This document shows positions 43,434-52,436 of a DNA stretch of 64,000 nucleotides, piece by piece. The stretch comes from Ulvibacterium marinum (GTDB lineage: Bacteria > Bacteroidota > Bacteroidia > Flavobacteriales > Flavobacteriaceae), in the NCBI RefSeq assembly GCF_003626755.1, contig NZ_RBCJ01000001.1, positions 992,001-1,056,000 on the forward strand, read 5' to 3'. Positions within the stretch are counted from its first letter, which is position 1; each line of letters opens with the position of its first letter. The notes beneath the pieces are model-generated. The model was not told where the DNA came from. It searched no databases and saw only the letters and a list, made by a program, of their open reading frames with translations. A program made the position numbers and the translations under genes.

Positions 43434-43461
43434 TCAAAGAAATGCGATTCTACGTCAAAAT

Positions 43462-45249
43462 ATGCCCCAGGTACCCATCCAAATACAACTAAGTACCCTT
43501 CCCAATAATCCGGGGGTTTATCAGTTTTTCGATTCCGATGAGAAAATGCTTTATGTGGGCAAGGCTAAAAACTTAAAAAAGCGGGTGACCTCTTATTTTA
43601 CCAAGAATCATGAATATGGAAAGACCCGGGTGCTAGTAAAGAAAATAAACCGGATAAAACATATTGTCGTTCCCACGGAATCTGATGCGCTATTGTTGGA
43701 GAATAACCTAATTAAGAAATACAGACCGCGATACAACGTAATGCTGAAGGACGACAAGTCCTATCCCTGGATATGTATCAAAAAAGAACGTTTTCCAAGA
43801 ATATTCCCCACAAGGAAACTCATCAAAGATGGGTCGGAATACTACGGCCCATATACAAGTATGGGCACTGTAAGGACGTTGTTGGACCTAGTTAAAAGTG
43901 TCTATCCATTGCGTACCTGTAACTATGACCTCTCCCAGGAAAAGATAGCTGCCGGGAAGTATAAGTTGTGCCTGGAATATCATTTGGGCAATTGTAAAGG
44001 GCCTTGTGTGGGATTACAAAGTGCAGAGGAATACCACAGACAAATTGATGATATTCGAGAGATTATAAAAGGCAATTTTAAATCCTCCATTCAGTATTTC
44101 AAAAGACAGATGAAGGTCTTGGCGGATGAAATGAAGTTTGAGGAGGCCCAGCGCATTAAGGATAAAGTTCAGGTATTGGAAAATTATCAGGTAAAATCCA
44201 CCATAGTAAACCCTAAGATTAACAATGTGGATGTATTTTCCATTATTTCGGACGAGGCGTTTGGCTATGTGAATTTTTTGCAGCTTTCCCATGGATCTAT
44301 AGTAAGGTCCCATACCATGGAGCTAAAAAAGAAGCTCAATGAAAAGGATGTAGATCTTTTGCAATTGGCCATAGTCGAGATACGCCAAAGATTCAAATCT
44401 GAATCGAGGGAGCTTTATCTTCCATTCGAGGTAATTGTGGAACCCCACTTAAAAGTCACGATTCCCAAACTCGGTGATAAAAGAAAAATCCTGGAACTTT
44501 CGGAACGCAATGCCAAATTTTTCAGACAGGAAAGGTTTAAGCAAATCAAGATATTAGATCCGGATAGGCATACGAATCGGATTATGTCGCAAATGCAGAA
44601 AGACCTTAGGCTGGGTAAGGAACCTAGATATATTGAATGTTTTGATAATAGTAATATTCAGGGAAGCAATCCAGTTGCGGCTTGTGTGGTTTTTAGAAAT
44701 GGCAAGCCATCCAAAAAAGAATACAGACATTACAATATTAAGACAGTAAAAGGTCCTGATGACTTTGCTTCTATGGAAGAAGTGGTATATAGAAGATACA
44801 AAAGGCTGTTGGCAGAAGAAGTTGAGTTACCCCAACTAATTATTATAGATGGGGGTAAGGGACAATTATCTTCAGCGCTCAAAAGTTTGGATGTTTTGGG
44901 TATTAGGGGAAAGATCGCCATTATCGGTATAGCTAAGCGGTTGGAGGAAATCTATTTTCCCGAAGATCCCGTTCCGATGTATCTGGATAAAAAATCGGAA
45001 AGCTTGAGGATTATTCAGCAACTTAGGAACGAGGCTCACCGTTTTGGAATTACCTTTCACAGAAATAAACGGAGCAAATCGGCGATTGACTCCGAACTTG
45101 TGGGTATAGAGGGCATTGGGGATAAAACCGCCCAAGAACTGTTGAGGAATTTTAAATCCGTAAAACGTATAAAGGAAGCCTCAATCGATAATTTGGCCAA
45201 AAGCGTGGGAATGGCCAAAGCCAAGAAAATTTATGAAGCATTTCACTGA
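43462..45249 (+). CDS. uvrC: Excinuclease ABC subunit C
   Basis: The 595-residue nuclease makes both incisions in nucleotide-excision repair. Order: GIY-YIG domain (NNPGVYQFFDSDEKMLYVGKA), the four-Cys cluster region (TCNYDLSQ then KLCLEYHLGNCKGPC), the UVR motif (ADEMKFEEAQRIKDKV, about residues 230-245), the RNase H-like nuclease (IDGGKGQLSSAL), and the C-terminal helix-hairpin-helix (VGIEGIGDKTAQELLRNF). It is followed by the patatin-like gene after 21 bases, probably in one transcript. Confidence 0.97.
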   Translation: MPQVPIQIQLSTLPNNPGVYQFFDSDEKMLYVGKAKNLKKRVTSYFTKNHEYGKTRVLVKKINRIKHIVVPTESDALLLENNLIKKYRPRYNVMLKDDKSYPWICIKKERFPRIFPTRKLIKDGSEYYGPYTSMGTVRTLLDLVKSVYPLRTCNYDLSQEKIAAGKYKLCLEYHLGNCKGPCVGLQSAEEYHRQIDDIREIIKGNFKSSIQYFKRQMKVLADEMKFEEAQRIKDKVQVLENYQVKSTIVNPKINNVDVFSIISDEAFGYVNFLQLSHGSIVRSHTMELKKKLNEKDVDLLQLAIVEIRQRFKSESRELYLPFEVIVEPHLKVTIPKLGDKRKILELSERNAKFFRQERFKQIKILDPDRHTNRIMSQMQKDLRLGKEPRYIECFDNSNIQGSNPVAACVVFRNGKPSKKEYRHYNIKTVKGPDDFASMEEVVYRRYKRLLAEEVELPQLIIIDGGKGQLSSALKSLDVLGIRGKIAIIGIAKRLEEIYFPEDPVPMYLDKKSESLRIIQQLRNEAHRFGITFHRNKRSKSAIDSELVGIEGIGDKTAQELLRNFKSVKRIKEASIDNLAKSVGMAKAKKIYEAFH

Positions 45250-45270
45250 TACGGCAACTAACTTAAAATA

Positions 45271-47535
45271 ATGCCAAGACCTGTACTAATAGTATTCACC
45301 TTCTTATTTTCCCTACTACTAACGGCCCAAAATTCAGTTGAGGACAAAGTAAAGGTGGGTGTAGTATTAAGTGGTGGAGGTGCCAAGGGGATGGCGCATA
45401 TTGGGGCATTAAAGGTAATTGAGGAGGCAGGAGTAAAAGTAGATTATATCGGTGGTACAAGTATGGGGGCCATTGTTGGGGGGCTATATGCGGCAGGTTA
45501 TTCGGCCATGGAACTCGATTCCTTATTTAGGGCAATTGATTTTGCTAATTTGATTCGGGACAACCTTCCCAGGGATGCCAAGACTTTTTATGAAAAGGAA
45601 GATTCGGAAAGATATGCCATTACCCTACCTTTTAACAATTTTAAGGTTTCCGTTCCTCCCGCATATTCCGGTGGGCAGAACATCTATAATGAATTGGTAA
45701 GGTTATTGTACCACGTAAGGGACGTTAAGGATTTTTCTAAATTGCCCATTCCCTTTCTATGCATAGCTACCAATGCCGAGACAGGAGAAGAAGTGCTGCT
45801 CAACGAGGGTTATTTGCCGGAGGCCGTTATGGCAAGTGGTGCACTACCCTCACTTTTTGAACCTGCATCGGTTGATGACAGGATATTGATAGATGGAGGT
45901 GTGGTAAACAATTACCCGATAGATGAAGTTAGGAAAATGGGTGCCGATATCATGATCGGGGTAGATGTTCAGCATGGCCTATCGGATAGGGAAGAATTAC
46001 TTTCCGCAACAGAAATTCTTTTGCAGATAAACAATTTTAGAACCGTAAAGGATATGGGGGAAAAATCCGGGATGACCGATATCTACATAAAACCCGAAAT
46101 GGAAGACTTCTCCGTAATCGATTTTGATGAACGGGAGAATATCATAGATGAAGGTGAAATAGCCGCCCGTGAAAAATATGTGGAATTAAAGGAACTTTCC
46201 ATAAATCAAAATAGTTCCAAAAAGACCGTAAATTCCTTAGGGCTTAATGATAAGCTCATTGTGAACAGACTGGTCATTTCAGGTAACAATGATAATTATT
46301 CGAGAGGTTACGTAAAGGGGAAGTTAAGATTTGATCTTGGGGAAGAACTTAAGTTTGAAAAGTTTCAACAGGGCATTAGTAATTTATCGGCCACCGGGAA
46401 TTTCAAGACAATACGTTACAGGCTTACCTCCAATGGTATTGGTGAGGATCTTATTTTAAATTTGGATGAAGATCCGAACAGGACATTATTACGTCTTGGG
46501 GCTCATTATGACGATTTGTATAAAAGTGCCGCTATAATCAATTTGACCAAAAAAAGGCTTTTGGCCAAGGACGACCTTGCCTCGTTTGATCTTATTCTTG
46601 GAGACAATGTACGATACAATTTTGAATACTATATTGATAAGGGTACCTATTGGAGTTTTGGAATCAACTCTAGGTTCAATGCATTTGAGAAAGAAATAGA
46701 TTATGACCTAATCAGTGGTAACTTTGATGTACCAAATGACCCAAATATAAACAGTATTAATCTGGACATCACTGACGTTACCAATCAAGTTTATGTACAG
46801 ACTGTGTTAAGGGAAGAATTTGCCTTTACGACGGGCATAGAACATAAATTCTTGAAATATAGCACAAGGACCTTGGGCAATGTTCCTACAGCGGAAGCAT
46901 TAATTGCCGTAAGATCCTCCGGGGAACGGACCTTTTTTGAAAAGAGTAATTTTTATAGTGCCTTTGGCCAACTTACATTGGACACTTATGATGACAAGTA
47001 TTTTCCGTCAAAAGGTCTATTCTTTGATGGGGATTTTCATTTTTATGTTTTTTCTTCGGACTTCAATGACAACTTTAAGGAGTTCTCCATAGCCAAGGCA
47101 AAATTGGGCGGGGCCTTCTCCATATTAAAAAATCTATCGTTGAACGTTGAGTCCGAGGGAGGATTTAAATTGGGAACGTCCAATGTAACTTCATTTGATT
47201 TTGTTTTGGGAGGTTTTGGCACTGATTTGATCAACAATTTTATACCCTTCATCGGCTATGATTTTTTGAGTTTACCAGGCAATAGTTTTGTAAAATCCTA
47301 TGCTAGGGTCGATTGGGAATTTGCCCGGAAAAACCATCTGATGTTTACGGCAAATTTTGCCAATGTACAAGATGATATTTTTAGATTGGGAGAGTGGTTT
47401 ACGGCACCGAGTTTTTCAGGATATGGAATCAGTTATGGTTGGGAATCCTTTTTAGGTCCGGTACAAGTAATGTATTCATGGTCTCCCGAAGGAGGCACTA
47501 GTAATGTCTTTTTTAGTGTAGGTCATTGGTTCTAG
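45271..47535 (+). CDS. Patatin-like phospholipase fused to an outer-membrane barrel
   Basis: The 754-residue protein has a signal peptide (to about residue 20), a patatin domain (about 27-225), then a POTRA-like section (from about 330) and a BamA/Omp85-type barrel to the C-terminal F. The oxyanion motif is GGGAKG (residues 35-40), the nucleophile Ser is S64 in GTSMG, and the catalytic Asp is in IDGGVVNN (about 207). This layout matches PlpD-type autotransported phospholipases, which export the lipase through their own barrel. The substrate is not known. It probably shares a transcript with uvrC. Confidence 0.92.
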   Translation: MPRPVLIVFTFLFSLLLTAQNSVEDKVKVGVVLSGGGAKGMAHIGALKVIEEAGVKVDYIGGTSMGAIVGGLYAAGYSAMELDSLFRAIDFANLIRDNLPRDAKTFYEKEDSERYAITLPFNNFKVSVPPAYSGGQNIYNELVRLLYHVRDVKDFSKLPIPFLCIATNAETGEEVLLNEGYLPEAVMASGALPSLFEPASVDDRILIDGGVVNNYPIDEVRKMGADIMIGVDVQHGLSDREELLSATEILLQINNFRTVKDMGEKSGMTDIYIKPEMEDFSVIDFDERENIIDEGEIAAREKYVELKELSINQNSSKKTVNSLGLNDKLIVNRLVISGNNDNYSRGYVKGKLRFDLGEELKFEKFQQGISNLSATGNFKTIRYRLTSNGIGEDLILNLDEDPNRTLLRLGAHYDDLYKSAAIINLTKKRLLAKDDLASFDLILGDNVRYNFEYYIDKGTYWSFGINSRFNAFEKEIDYDLISGNFDVPNDPNINSINLDITDVTNQVYVQTVLREEFAFTTGIEHKFLKYSTRTLGNVPTAEALIAVRSSGERTFFEKSNFYSAFGQLTLDTYDDKYFPSKGLFFDGDFHFYVFSSDFNDNFKEFSIAKAKLGGAFSILKNLSLNVESEGGFKLGTSNVTSFDFVLGGFGTDLINNFIPFIGYDFLSLPGNSFVKSYARVDWEFARKNHLMFTANFANVQDDIFRLGEWFTAPSFSGYGISYGWESFLGPVQVMYSWSPEGGTSNVFFSVGHWF

Positions 47536-47829
47536 TCGACCAAATGGCACATGGGGAAAATGCACGAAGGGGTCTTGCCGGAACGCTTGTTTGAATAAAA
47601 TACAGGCAATACCTTAACACAGTATTTGCTTCTTTTTTCCGATATTTGCCATAATTTTTTATTGAGATAGTGAGAAAGTCGAGGATTGATATTACGTCCC
47701 ATCTTAGGGCCATGTGGTAAGCAGGTAACTTATATTTTGCTTCAGTGAAACAAGACACATTGCTTGTTATTCCGAGCAGTGTTTTTTATCACCATATCAA
47801 GTATTTCCAATCAATCCAATAAAAAAATC

Positions 47830-48972
47830 ATGTCAACTTTAGATAACACTTCATTACAACTGCCGAAGGAAAATCCGGAAGCGGAAGATTTCTTGCCCTT
47901 GTTGGGTACCGATTATGTAGAACTCTATGTGGGTAATGCCAAACAAGCTGCCCATTACTACATGTCTGCCTGGGGGTTTCAACCTTTGGCCTACGCCGGT
48001 CTTGAAACCGGATTGAAAAATAAGGTTTCCTATGTGCTCCAACAGGACAAGATTAGGTTGGTCCTAACATCACCTTTAAAGTCAGGGGGTGAAATAAACC
48101 GTCATTTGGACGCTCATGGAGATGGTGTAAAAGTCATCGCCTTATGGGTAGATGATGCCACCAAGAGTTATAGGGAAACTGTAAAAAGAGGCGCCAAGGC
48201 TTATCTTGAGCCCAAGATACTTAAGGATGAACATGGACAGGTTGTGCTCTCCGGTATCCACACCTACGGTGAAACCGTTCACATCTTTGTTGAACGAAAA
48301 GGTTACGATGGGACATTTATGCCAGGTTACAGGCCTTGGAAACCCCATTATTCATCAAAAGACACAGGGTTAAGATATGTTGATCATATGGTGGGCAATG
48401 TGGGCTGGAATGAAATGAGCAAATGGTGCAAGTTTTATGCAGAAGTTATGGGCTTTGCCCAACTGGTCTCTTTTGATGATAACGATATTTCCACGGAATA
48501 TACCGCTTTAATGAGCAAGGTGATGAGCAATGGAAATGGAAGGATAAAATTTCCTATCAACGAGCCTGCTGATGGTCGAAAAAAATCACAAATCGAAGAA
48601 TACATTGAGTTTTACAATGGTGCCGGAGTTCAGCATATGGCCTTGGCGACCAATAACATTATTCAGACGGTTACCTCGTTACACAATAGAGGAGTAGAAT
48701 TTTTGACAGTCCCGGCAAGTTATTACGAAGATGTTTTGGATAGGGTCGGGGAAATAGACGAAGATCTTGCTCCTTTACGGGACTTGGGTATATTGGTGGA
48801 TAGGGATGATGAAGGCTATCTACTGCAAATATTCACCAAGCCCATATTGGATAGGCCAACCATGTTTATAGAGATTATACAGCGCAAAGGGGCAAAGTCA
48901 TTTGGAAAAGGAAATTTTAAGGCGCTTTTTGAGGCTATTGAAAGAGAGCAAAAATCAAGAGGAACCCTTTAA
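47830..48972 (+). CDS. hppD: 4-Hydroxyphenylpyruvate dioxygenase
   Basis: HppD turns 4-hydroxyphenylpyruvate into homogentisate in tyrosine breakdown. From the ATG at 47830 the product has 380 residues, the normal size; an upstream ATG at 47764 would add 22 unlikely residues. The two VOC halves are clear. The Fe(II) ligands are H in VDHMVGNV, H in VQHMALATNNI and E in FIEIIQRKG. Homogentisate dioxygenase is not in this window. Tryptophan dioxygenase lies about 1.1 kb downstream. Confidence 0.97.
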   Translation: MSTLDNTSLQLPKENPEAEDFLPLLGTDYVELYVGNAKQAAHYYMSAWGFQPLAYAGLETGLKNKVSYVLQQDKIRLVLTSPLKSGGEINRHLDAHGDGVKVIALWVDDATKSYRETVKRGAKAYLEPKILKDEHGQVVLSGIHTYGETVHIFVERKGYDGTFMPGYRPWKPHYSSKDTGLRYVDHMVGNVGWNEMSKWCKFYAEVMGFAQLVSFDDNDISTEYTALMSKVMSNGNGRIKFPINEPADGRKKSQIEEYIEFYNGAGVQHMALATNNIIQTVTSLHNRGVEFLTVPASYYEDVLDRVGEIDEDLAPLRDLGILVDRDDEGYLLQIFTKPILDRPTMFIEIIQRKGAKSFGKGNFKALFEAIEREQKSRGTL

Positions 48973-49147
48973 ACCCTTGATTTACTCTTAATGATTTCCC
49001 AATTTGCTGAGGACCATATTAATAATTGTTAAGGGAATAGTTAAAGTACGTTAAAACCGTTTACTACATAAATATGATGTATTAAATTTGTTGGTGTAAG
49101 GGGTGGTTCCCTTGCAACTTTAAGTATTGGTTTTTCATAATTTAAAG

Positions 49148-49164
49148 TTTGGTTGGTTATTTAG
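49148..49164 (+). repeat. 17-base copy shared with 2743-2759
   Basis: TTTGGTTGGTTATTTAG, identical to 2743-2759, directly before the terminator stem at 49166. Confidence 0.5.
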
Positions 49165-49165
49165 G

Positions 49166-49197
49166 AAAGCCCTGACGCGAACGTCAGGGCTTTTTTT
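49166..49197 (+). terminator. Strong Rho-independent terminator
   Basis: AAAGCCCTGACG, loop CGAA, CGTCAGGGCTTT: a perfect 12-bp stem with a T-run. It closes either the hppD message or the candidate small RNA. Confidence 0.92.
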
Positions 49198-49291
49198 CTG
49201 CACAATACTTTGGAATAAATTTTGTTTAAGTAATGGTTATGTGGTTCAAGGGTTAACTTGGCTTTTAGTAATTTTACCATATTAAATAGCT

Positions 49292-50071
49292 ATGAGAAAA
49301 TTTTACATACTCCTTTTTCTTTCCTTAAGCCTTGGTGTTGGTGCCCAGGATAACGCTTCCGCTTTTAAGCCGGGGGAATGGTTAAAGTTCCGAATGCACT
49401 ATGGATGGTTAAATGCCAGTTACGCCACCCTTCAGGTCAATTCGGATATGATAGATGGGGTGCCGGTATATCATGTAGTTGGGAAAGGACGTACTACAGG
49501 ATTCGCTAGTATTTTTTTTAAGGTCGATGATACCTACGAAAGCTATTTTGGGAAGGAAGATGGCAGGCCGTACAGATTTATCCGTAAGATTAATGAGGGA
49601 GGATACAAAAAAGATGTGGAGATAATTTTTGATCATGATAACGACAAAGCCATCCTCAACGATAAAAAGAACAAGAAAAAACTTAATTTTACGCTTCAAG
49701 ACAGTATCCAGGATCTTATTTCCGCGTTTTACTACCTGAGGAACAATTATAATGCAAAGGACTTGGTAGAAGGTGAGGCGATAACTTTAAAAATGCTGTA
49801 TGATGATGATGGGATTTTTAATTTCAGGCTCAAATACTTGGGAAAGGAAGTCTTAAAGACAAAATACGGAAAAGTCGAATGTCATAAATTTAGACCATAC
49901 GTGCAATCCGGTCGCGTGTTCAAAGAGCAAGAAAGTCTTTCGCTTTGGGTGTCTACCGATAAGAATCGGATACCGGTACGCATAAAGGCGGATTTGGCCG
50001 TAGGTTCCATAAAGGCGGATTTGGATGGATACAATGGGCTTAAACACCAGTTCAAAATAATAATGGATTAG
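49292..50071 (+). CDS. DUF3108 exported protein
   Basis: The 259-residue product has a signal peptide (MRKFYILLFLSLSLGVGA) and the DUF3108 domain: FKPGEWLKFRMHYGWLNASYATL at the start, YHVVGKGRTTGFASIFFKVDDTYESYF, and LWVSTDKNRIPVRIKADLAVGSIKADL near the end. The family is periplasmic or outer-membrane linked and of unknown function. It is 8 bases ahead of the tryptophan dioxygenase gene, so they are probably cotranscribed. Confidence 0.9.
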   Translation: MRKFYILLFLSLSLGVGAQDNASAFKPGEWLKFRMHYGWLNASYATLQVNSDMIDGVPVYHVVGKGRTTGFASIFFKVDDTYESYFGKEDGRPYRFIRKINEGGYKKDVEIIFDHDNDKAILNDKKNKKKLNFTLQDSIQDLISAFYYLRNNYNAKDLVEGEAITLKMLYDDDGIFNFRLKYLGKEVLKTKYGKVECHKFRPYVQSGRVFKEQESLSLWVSTDKNRIPVRIKADLAVGSIKADLDGYNGLKHQFKIIMD

Positions 50072-50079
50072 CCAAATCA

Positions 50080-51048
50080 ATGAAGAAAAAGGAGAAGATT
50101 GCATCCCAAATCTCCAAATTAGAAGAAAAATATAAAGATTCCGGACAAGACTTAAGCTCCTATTTGGATGGCCTTCTTTATCAACGCTACCTAACGTATT
50201 GGGACTACATTCATTTGGATACTTTACTTAGTCTACAAGTACCCCGCACCTATTTTCCGGATGAGGAGATTTTCATCATGTATCACCAGATTTCCGAGCT
50301 GTATTTTAAATTGATACTTCATGAACAGAAGCAACTGGTAGATGATAAAGCACAAAATTTAGATTTTTTTATTGAAAAGGCCAAAAGGATAAATAGCTAC
50401 TATAAGGCTCTTATATCTTCTTTTAGCATAATGATCAAAGGAATGGAAAAAGAGCAGTTCCTTCAATATAGAATGGCCTTATTACCTTCCAGTGGGTTTC
50501 AATCTGCACAATATAGGATGATCGAGCTTTATTCCACCCCCATGGAAAATCTAGTACATCATACCGAAAGGGACCGTTTTTCCTCAAAAAATACCATAGA
50601 AGAACTATATGAGCATATCTATTGGAAAAAAGGTGCCACAGATTTTACCACTGGCGAAAAGACACTCACCCTAAAGCAGTTTGAATATAGATATACCCCA
50701 AGATTAATACGGACTGCCAAGCAATTACAGAATACTACCATCTACCATAAGTACCTACAAATGCCGGAAGAGAAGCGGCATAATAAAGAGCTGGTTAAAG
50801 CGTTAAAGACATTGGACATGAATGCAAATATTAACTGGCCTTTGATGCATATGGGTTCCGCCTATCGGTATCTTGGAAGTGAAAAGGGGCAGGTAGAAGC
50901 TACTGGCGGTACCAACTGGAAAGAGTATTTACCACCAAGTTTTCAAAAAGTTGTATTTTTTCCGAAATTGTACACAAATCAAGAGTTAAAAAATTGGGGA
51001 AAGCAATGGGTTGACCATATCTTTAACCCGGAGAAAATAAAAAAATAG
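50080..51048 (+). CDS. Tryptophan 2,3-dioxygenase family protein
   Basis: The 322-residue product has the TDO layout: YLTYWDYIHLDTLLSLQVP, then EEIFIMYHQISELYFKLILHEQKQL with the conserved haem-pocket His, and a later RYRxMALLPSSGFQSAQYRMIELY-like segment (FLQYRMALLPSSGFQSAQ, with Arg contacting the substrate). TDO opens the indole ring of tryptophan to N-formylkynurenine. No kynureninase or formamidase gene is nearby. It precedes the M23 peptidase gene by one base. Confidence 0.92.
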   Translation: MKKKEKIASQISKLEEKYKDSGQDLSSYLDGLLYQRYLTYWDYIHLDTLLSLQVPRTYFPDEEIFIMYHQISELYFKLILHEQKQLVDDKAQNLDFFIEKAKRINSYYKALISSFSIMIKGMEKEQFLQYRMALLPSSGFQSAQYRMIELYSTPMENLVHHTERDRFSSKNTIEELYEHIYWKKGATDFTTGEKTLTLKQFEYRYTPRLIRTAKQLQNTTIYHKYLQMPEEKRHNKELVKALKTLDMNANINWPLMHMGSAYRYLGSEKGQVEATGGTNWKEYLPPSFQKVVFFPKLYTNQELKNWGKQWVDHIFNPEKIKK

Positions 51049-51049
51049 A

Positions 51050-52336
51050 ATGCGAATACTTTGGGGCTTGGTATTGTTGGTTACCATATTGACATCTTGT
51101 AAAGACGATAAACCGATAGAGCTTAAAACGGATATGGATAACGTTGAGGTAGCTATCGTAGAAACCCCAGTAGCCATTAAACGATTCGGTTTTGATCTTT
51201 CCAATTTCAAGGTACAGCAAGATACCGTAAAAAGGGGGGATAGTTTTGGAGAGCTCATGTTACAGCATAAGGTGGACTACCCAAAGATCGCCAAGATATC
51301 CCAAGACTTCAGGGATACCTTTGATGTGCGCAAGATACGTGTTGGCAAACCTTACCTCATATTAAAGTCCAAAGACACTGCGGAAGCGGCCCAATTTTTT
51401 ATTTATGAAAATGACCGTATAAATTACACCGTAGTCGATTTAAGGGACAGCGTGGTCGCCTATAAGGACAAAAAAGAGGTAAAGTACGTGGAACGGGAAG
51501 CTTCCGGTGTAATCGAAACCTCCTTGTCCGAGGCCATTTTAGATCAGGGAATAGACTACAATGTTACCAATAATTTGTCTGAAATATACGCTTGGACCAT
51601 AGATTTCTTTAGACTTCAAAAAGGAGATAAATTTAAGGTACTTTACAAGGAAAAGTACATCAATGATTCTATTTATGCTGGTTGCGAACCTATAGAAGCA
51701 GCCTACTTTGAGCATAATGGGAAACCCATTTATGCCTTTGCCTATGAGAACGACTCCCTGAAAAGCATAATCGACTATTTTGATGAAGAAGCTAATAACT
51801 TAAGAAGGACTTTTTTGAGGGCACCAGTAAAATTCAGTAGGATATCGTCCAGGTATAACCTGAAGAGAAGAATCCGATATTATGGCAATAGGATAAGACC
51901 CCATAGAGGAACAGATTATGCCGCACCCGTTGGAACACCCATCATGGCCACAGCAGATGGTACCGTAACCGAATCTACAAGAAGGGGAGGTAATGGGAGA
52001 TATGTAAAAATACGGCACAACGGTACCTACTCTACCCAATACCTTCATATGAAAAAGCAGAAGGTTAAAAGAGGCGAATTTGTTCGCCAAGGCGATGTCA
52101 TAGGATGGGTAGGAATGACGGGCAATACCAGTGGCCCACATGTATGTTATCGTTTTTGGAAGAACGGAAGACAAGTGGATCCTTTGCGTGAAGAACTACC
52201 CAAAGCAGAACCATTGCCTGAACCGTTAAGGCCTGCCTACTATGCCTATATCAACCCTAAAAAAGATCAACTGGATTGCATCCAATTTCCCGAAGCTCCC
52301 GCTTCGGATGAAGATTTGATTACCTTAAACCAATAG
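51050..52336 (+). CDS. M23-family peptidase lipoprotein with an altered metal motif
   Basis: The 428-residue protein begins with a lipoprotein signal (MRILWGLVLLVTILTSC). The C-terminal LytM domain keeps HxxxD (H285 and D289 in RPHRGTDYAAP) and the LHMKK strand, but the usual HxH reads HVC (about residues 363-365 in SGPHVCYRF). In M23 enzymes the second His of HxH is a zinc ligand, so either the Cys takes its place or the protein is a non-catalytic relative. It probably acts on peptidoglycan in the periplasm, or regulates such enzymes. It is one base after the TDO gene. Confidence 0.88.
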   Translation: MRILWGLVLLVTILTSCKDDKPIELKTDMDNVEVAIVETPVAIKRFGFDLSNFKVQQDTVKRGDSFGELMLQHKVDYPKIAKISQDFRDTFDVRKIRVGKPYLILKSKDTAEAAQFFIYENDRINYTVVDLRDSVVAYKDKKEVKYVEREASGVIETSLSEAILDQGIDYNVTNNLSEIYAWTIDFFRLQKGDKFKVLYKEKYINDSIYAGCEPIEAAYFEHNGKPIYAFAYENDSLKSIIDYFDEEANNLRRTFLRAPVKFSRISSRYNLKRRIRYYGNRIRPHRGTDYAAPVGTPIMATADGTVTESTRRGGNGRYVKIRHNGTYSTQYLHMKKQKVKRGEFVRQGDVIGWVGMTGNTSGPHVCYRFWKNGRQVDPLREELPKAEPLPEPLRPAYYAYINPKKDQLDCIQFPEAPASDEDLITLNQ

Positions 52337-52385
52337 GATTTTTTTTACAAGCAAGCTTTATTCCCAAAGTTTCGGGATTATGTTT

Positions 52386-52393
52386 TATTTTTG
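52386..52393 (+). promoter_or_regulatory. Putative -7 box for pgi
   Basis: TATTTTTG matches TAnnTTTG exactly, 43 bases before the pgi ATG. No TTG at the right spacing. Confidence 0.4.
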
Positions 52394-52436
52394 AAAATTT
52401 ACAGGAATAATCCATAAACCTTGAAATAACCTCCTA

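Larger units (their letters stand above)
49096..49197 (+). ncRNA. Candidate small RNA with three hairpins
   Basis: A -7 box TAAATTTG lies at 49083-49090, and the transcript it predicts runs to the terminator at 49166-49197. It would fold as hairpin 1 GTAAGGG / CCCTTGC (49096-49115), hairpin 2 AACTTTAA / TTAAAGTT (49116-49149, eight pairs), then the terminator. There is no ORF of note. It fills most of a 319-base gap between hppD and the DUF3108 gene. No known RNA family is recognised. Confidence 0.5.
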
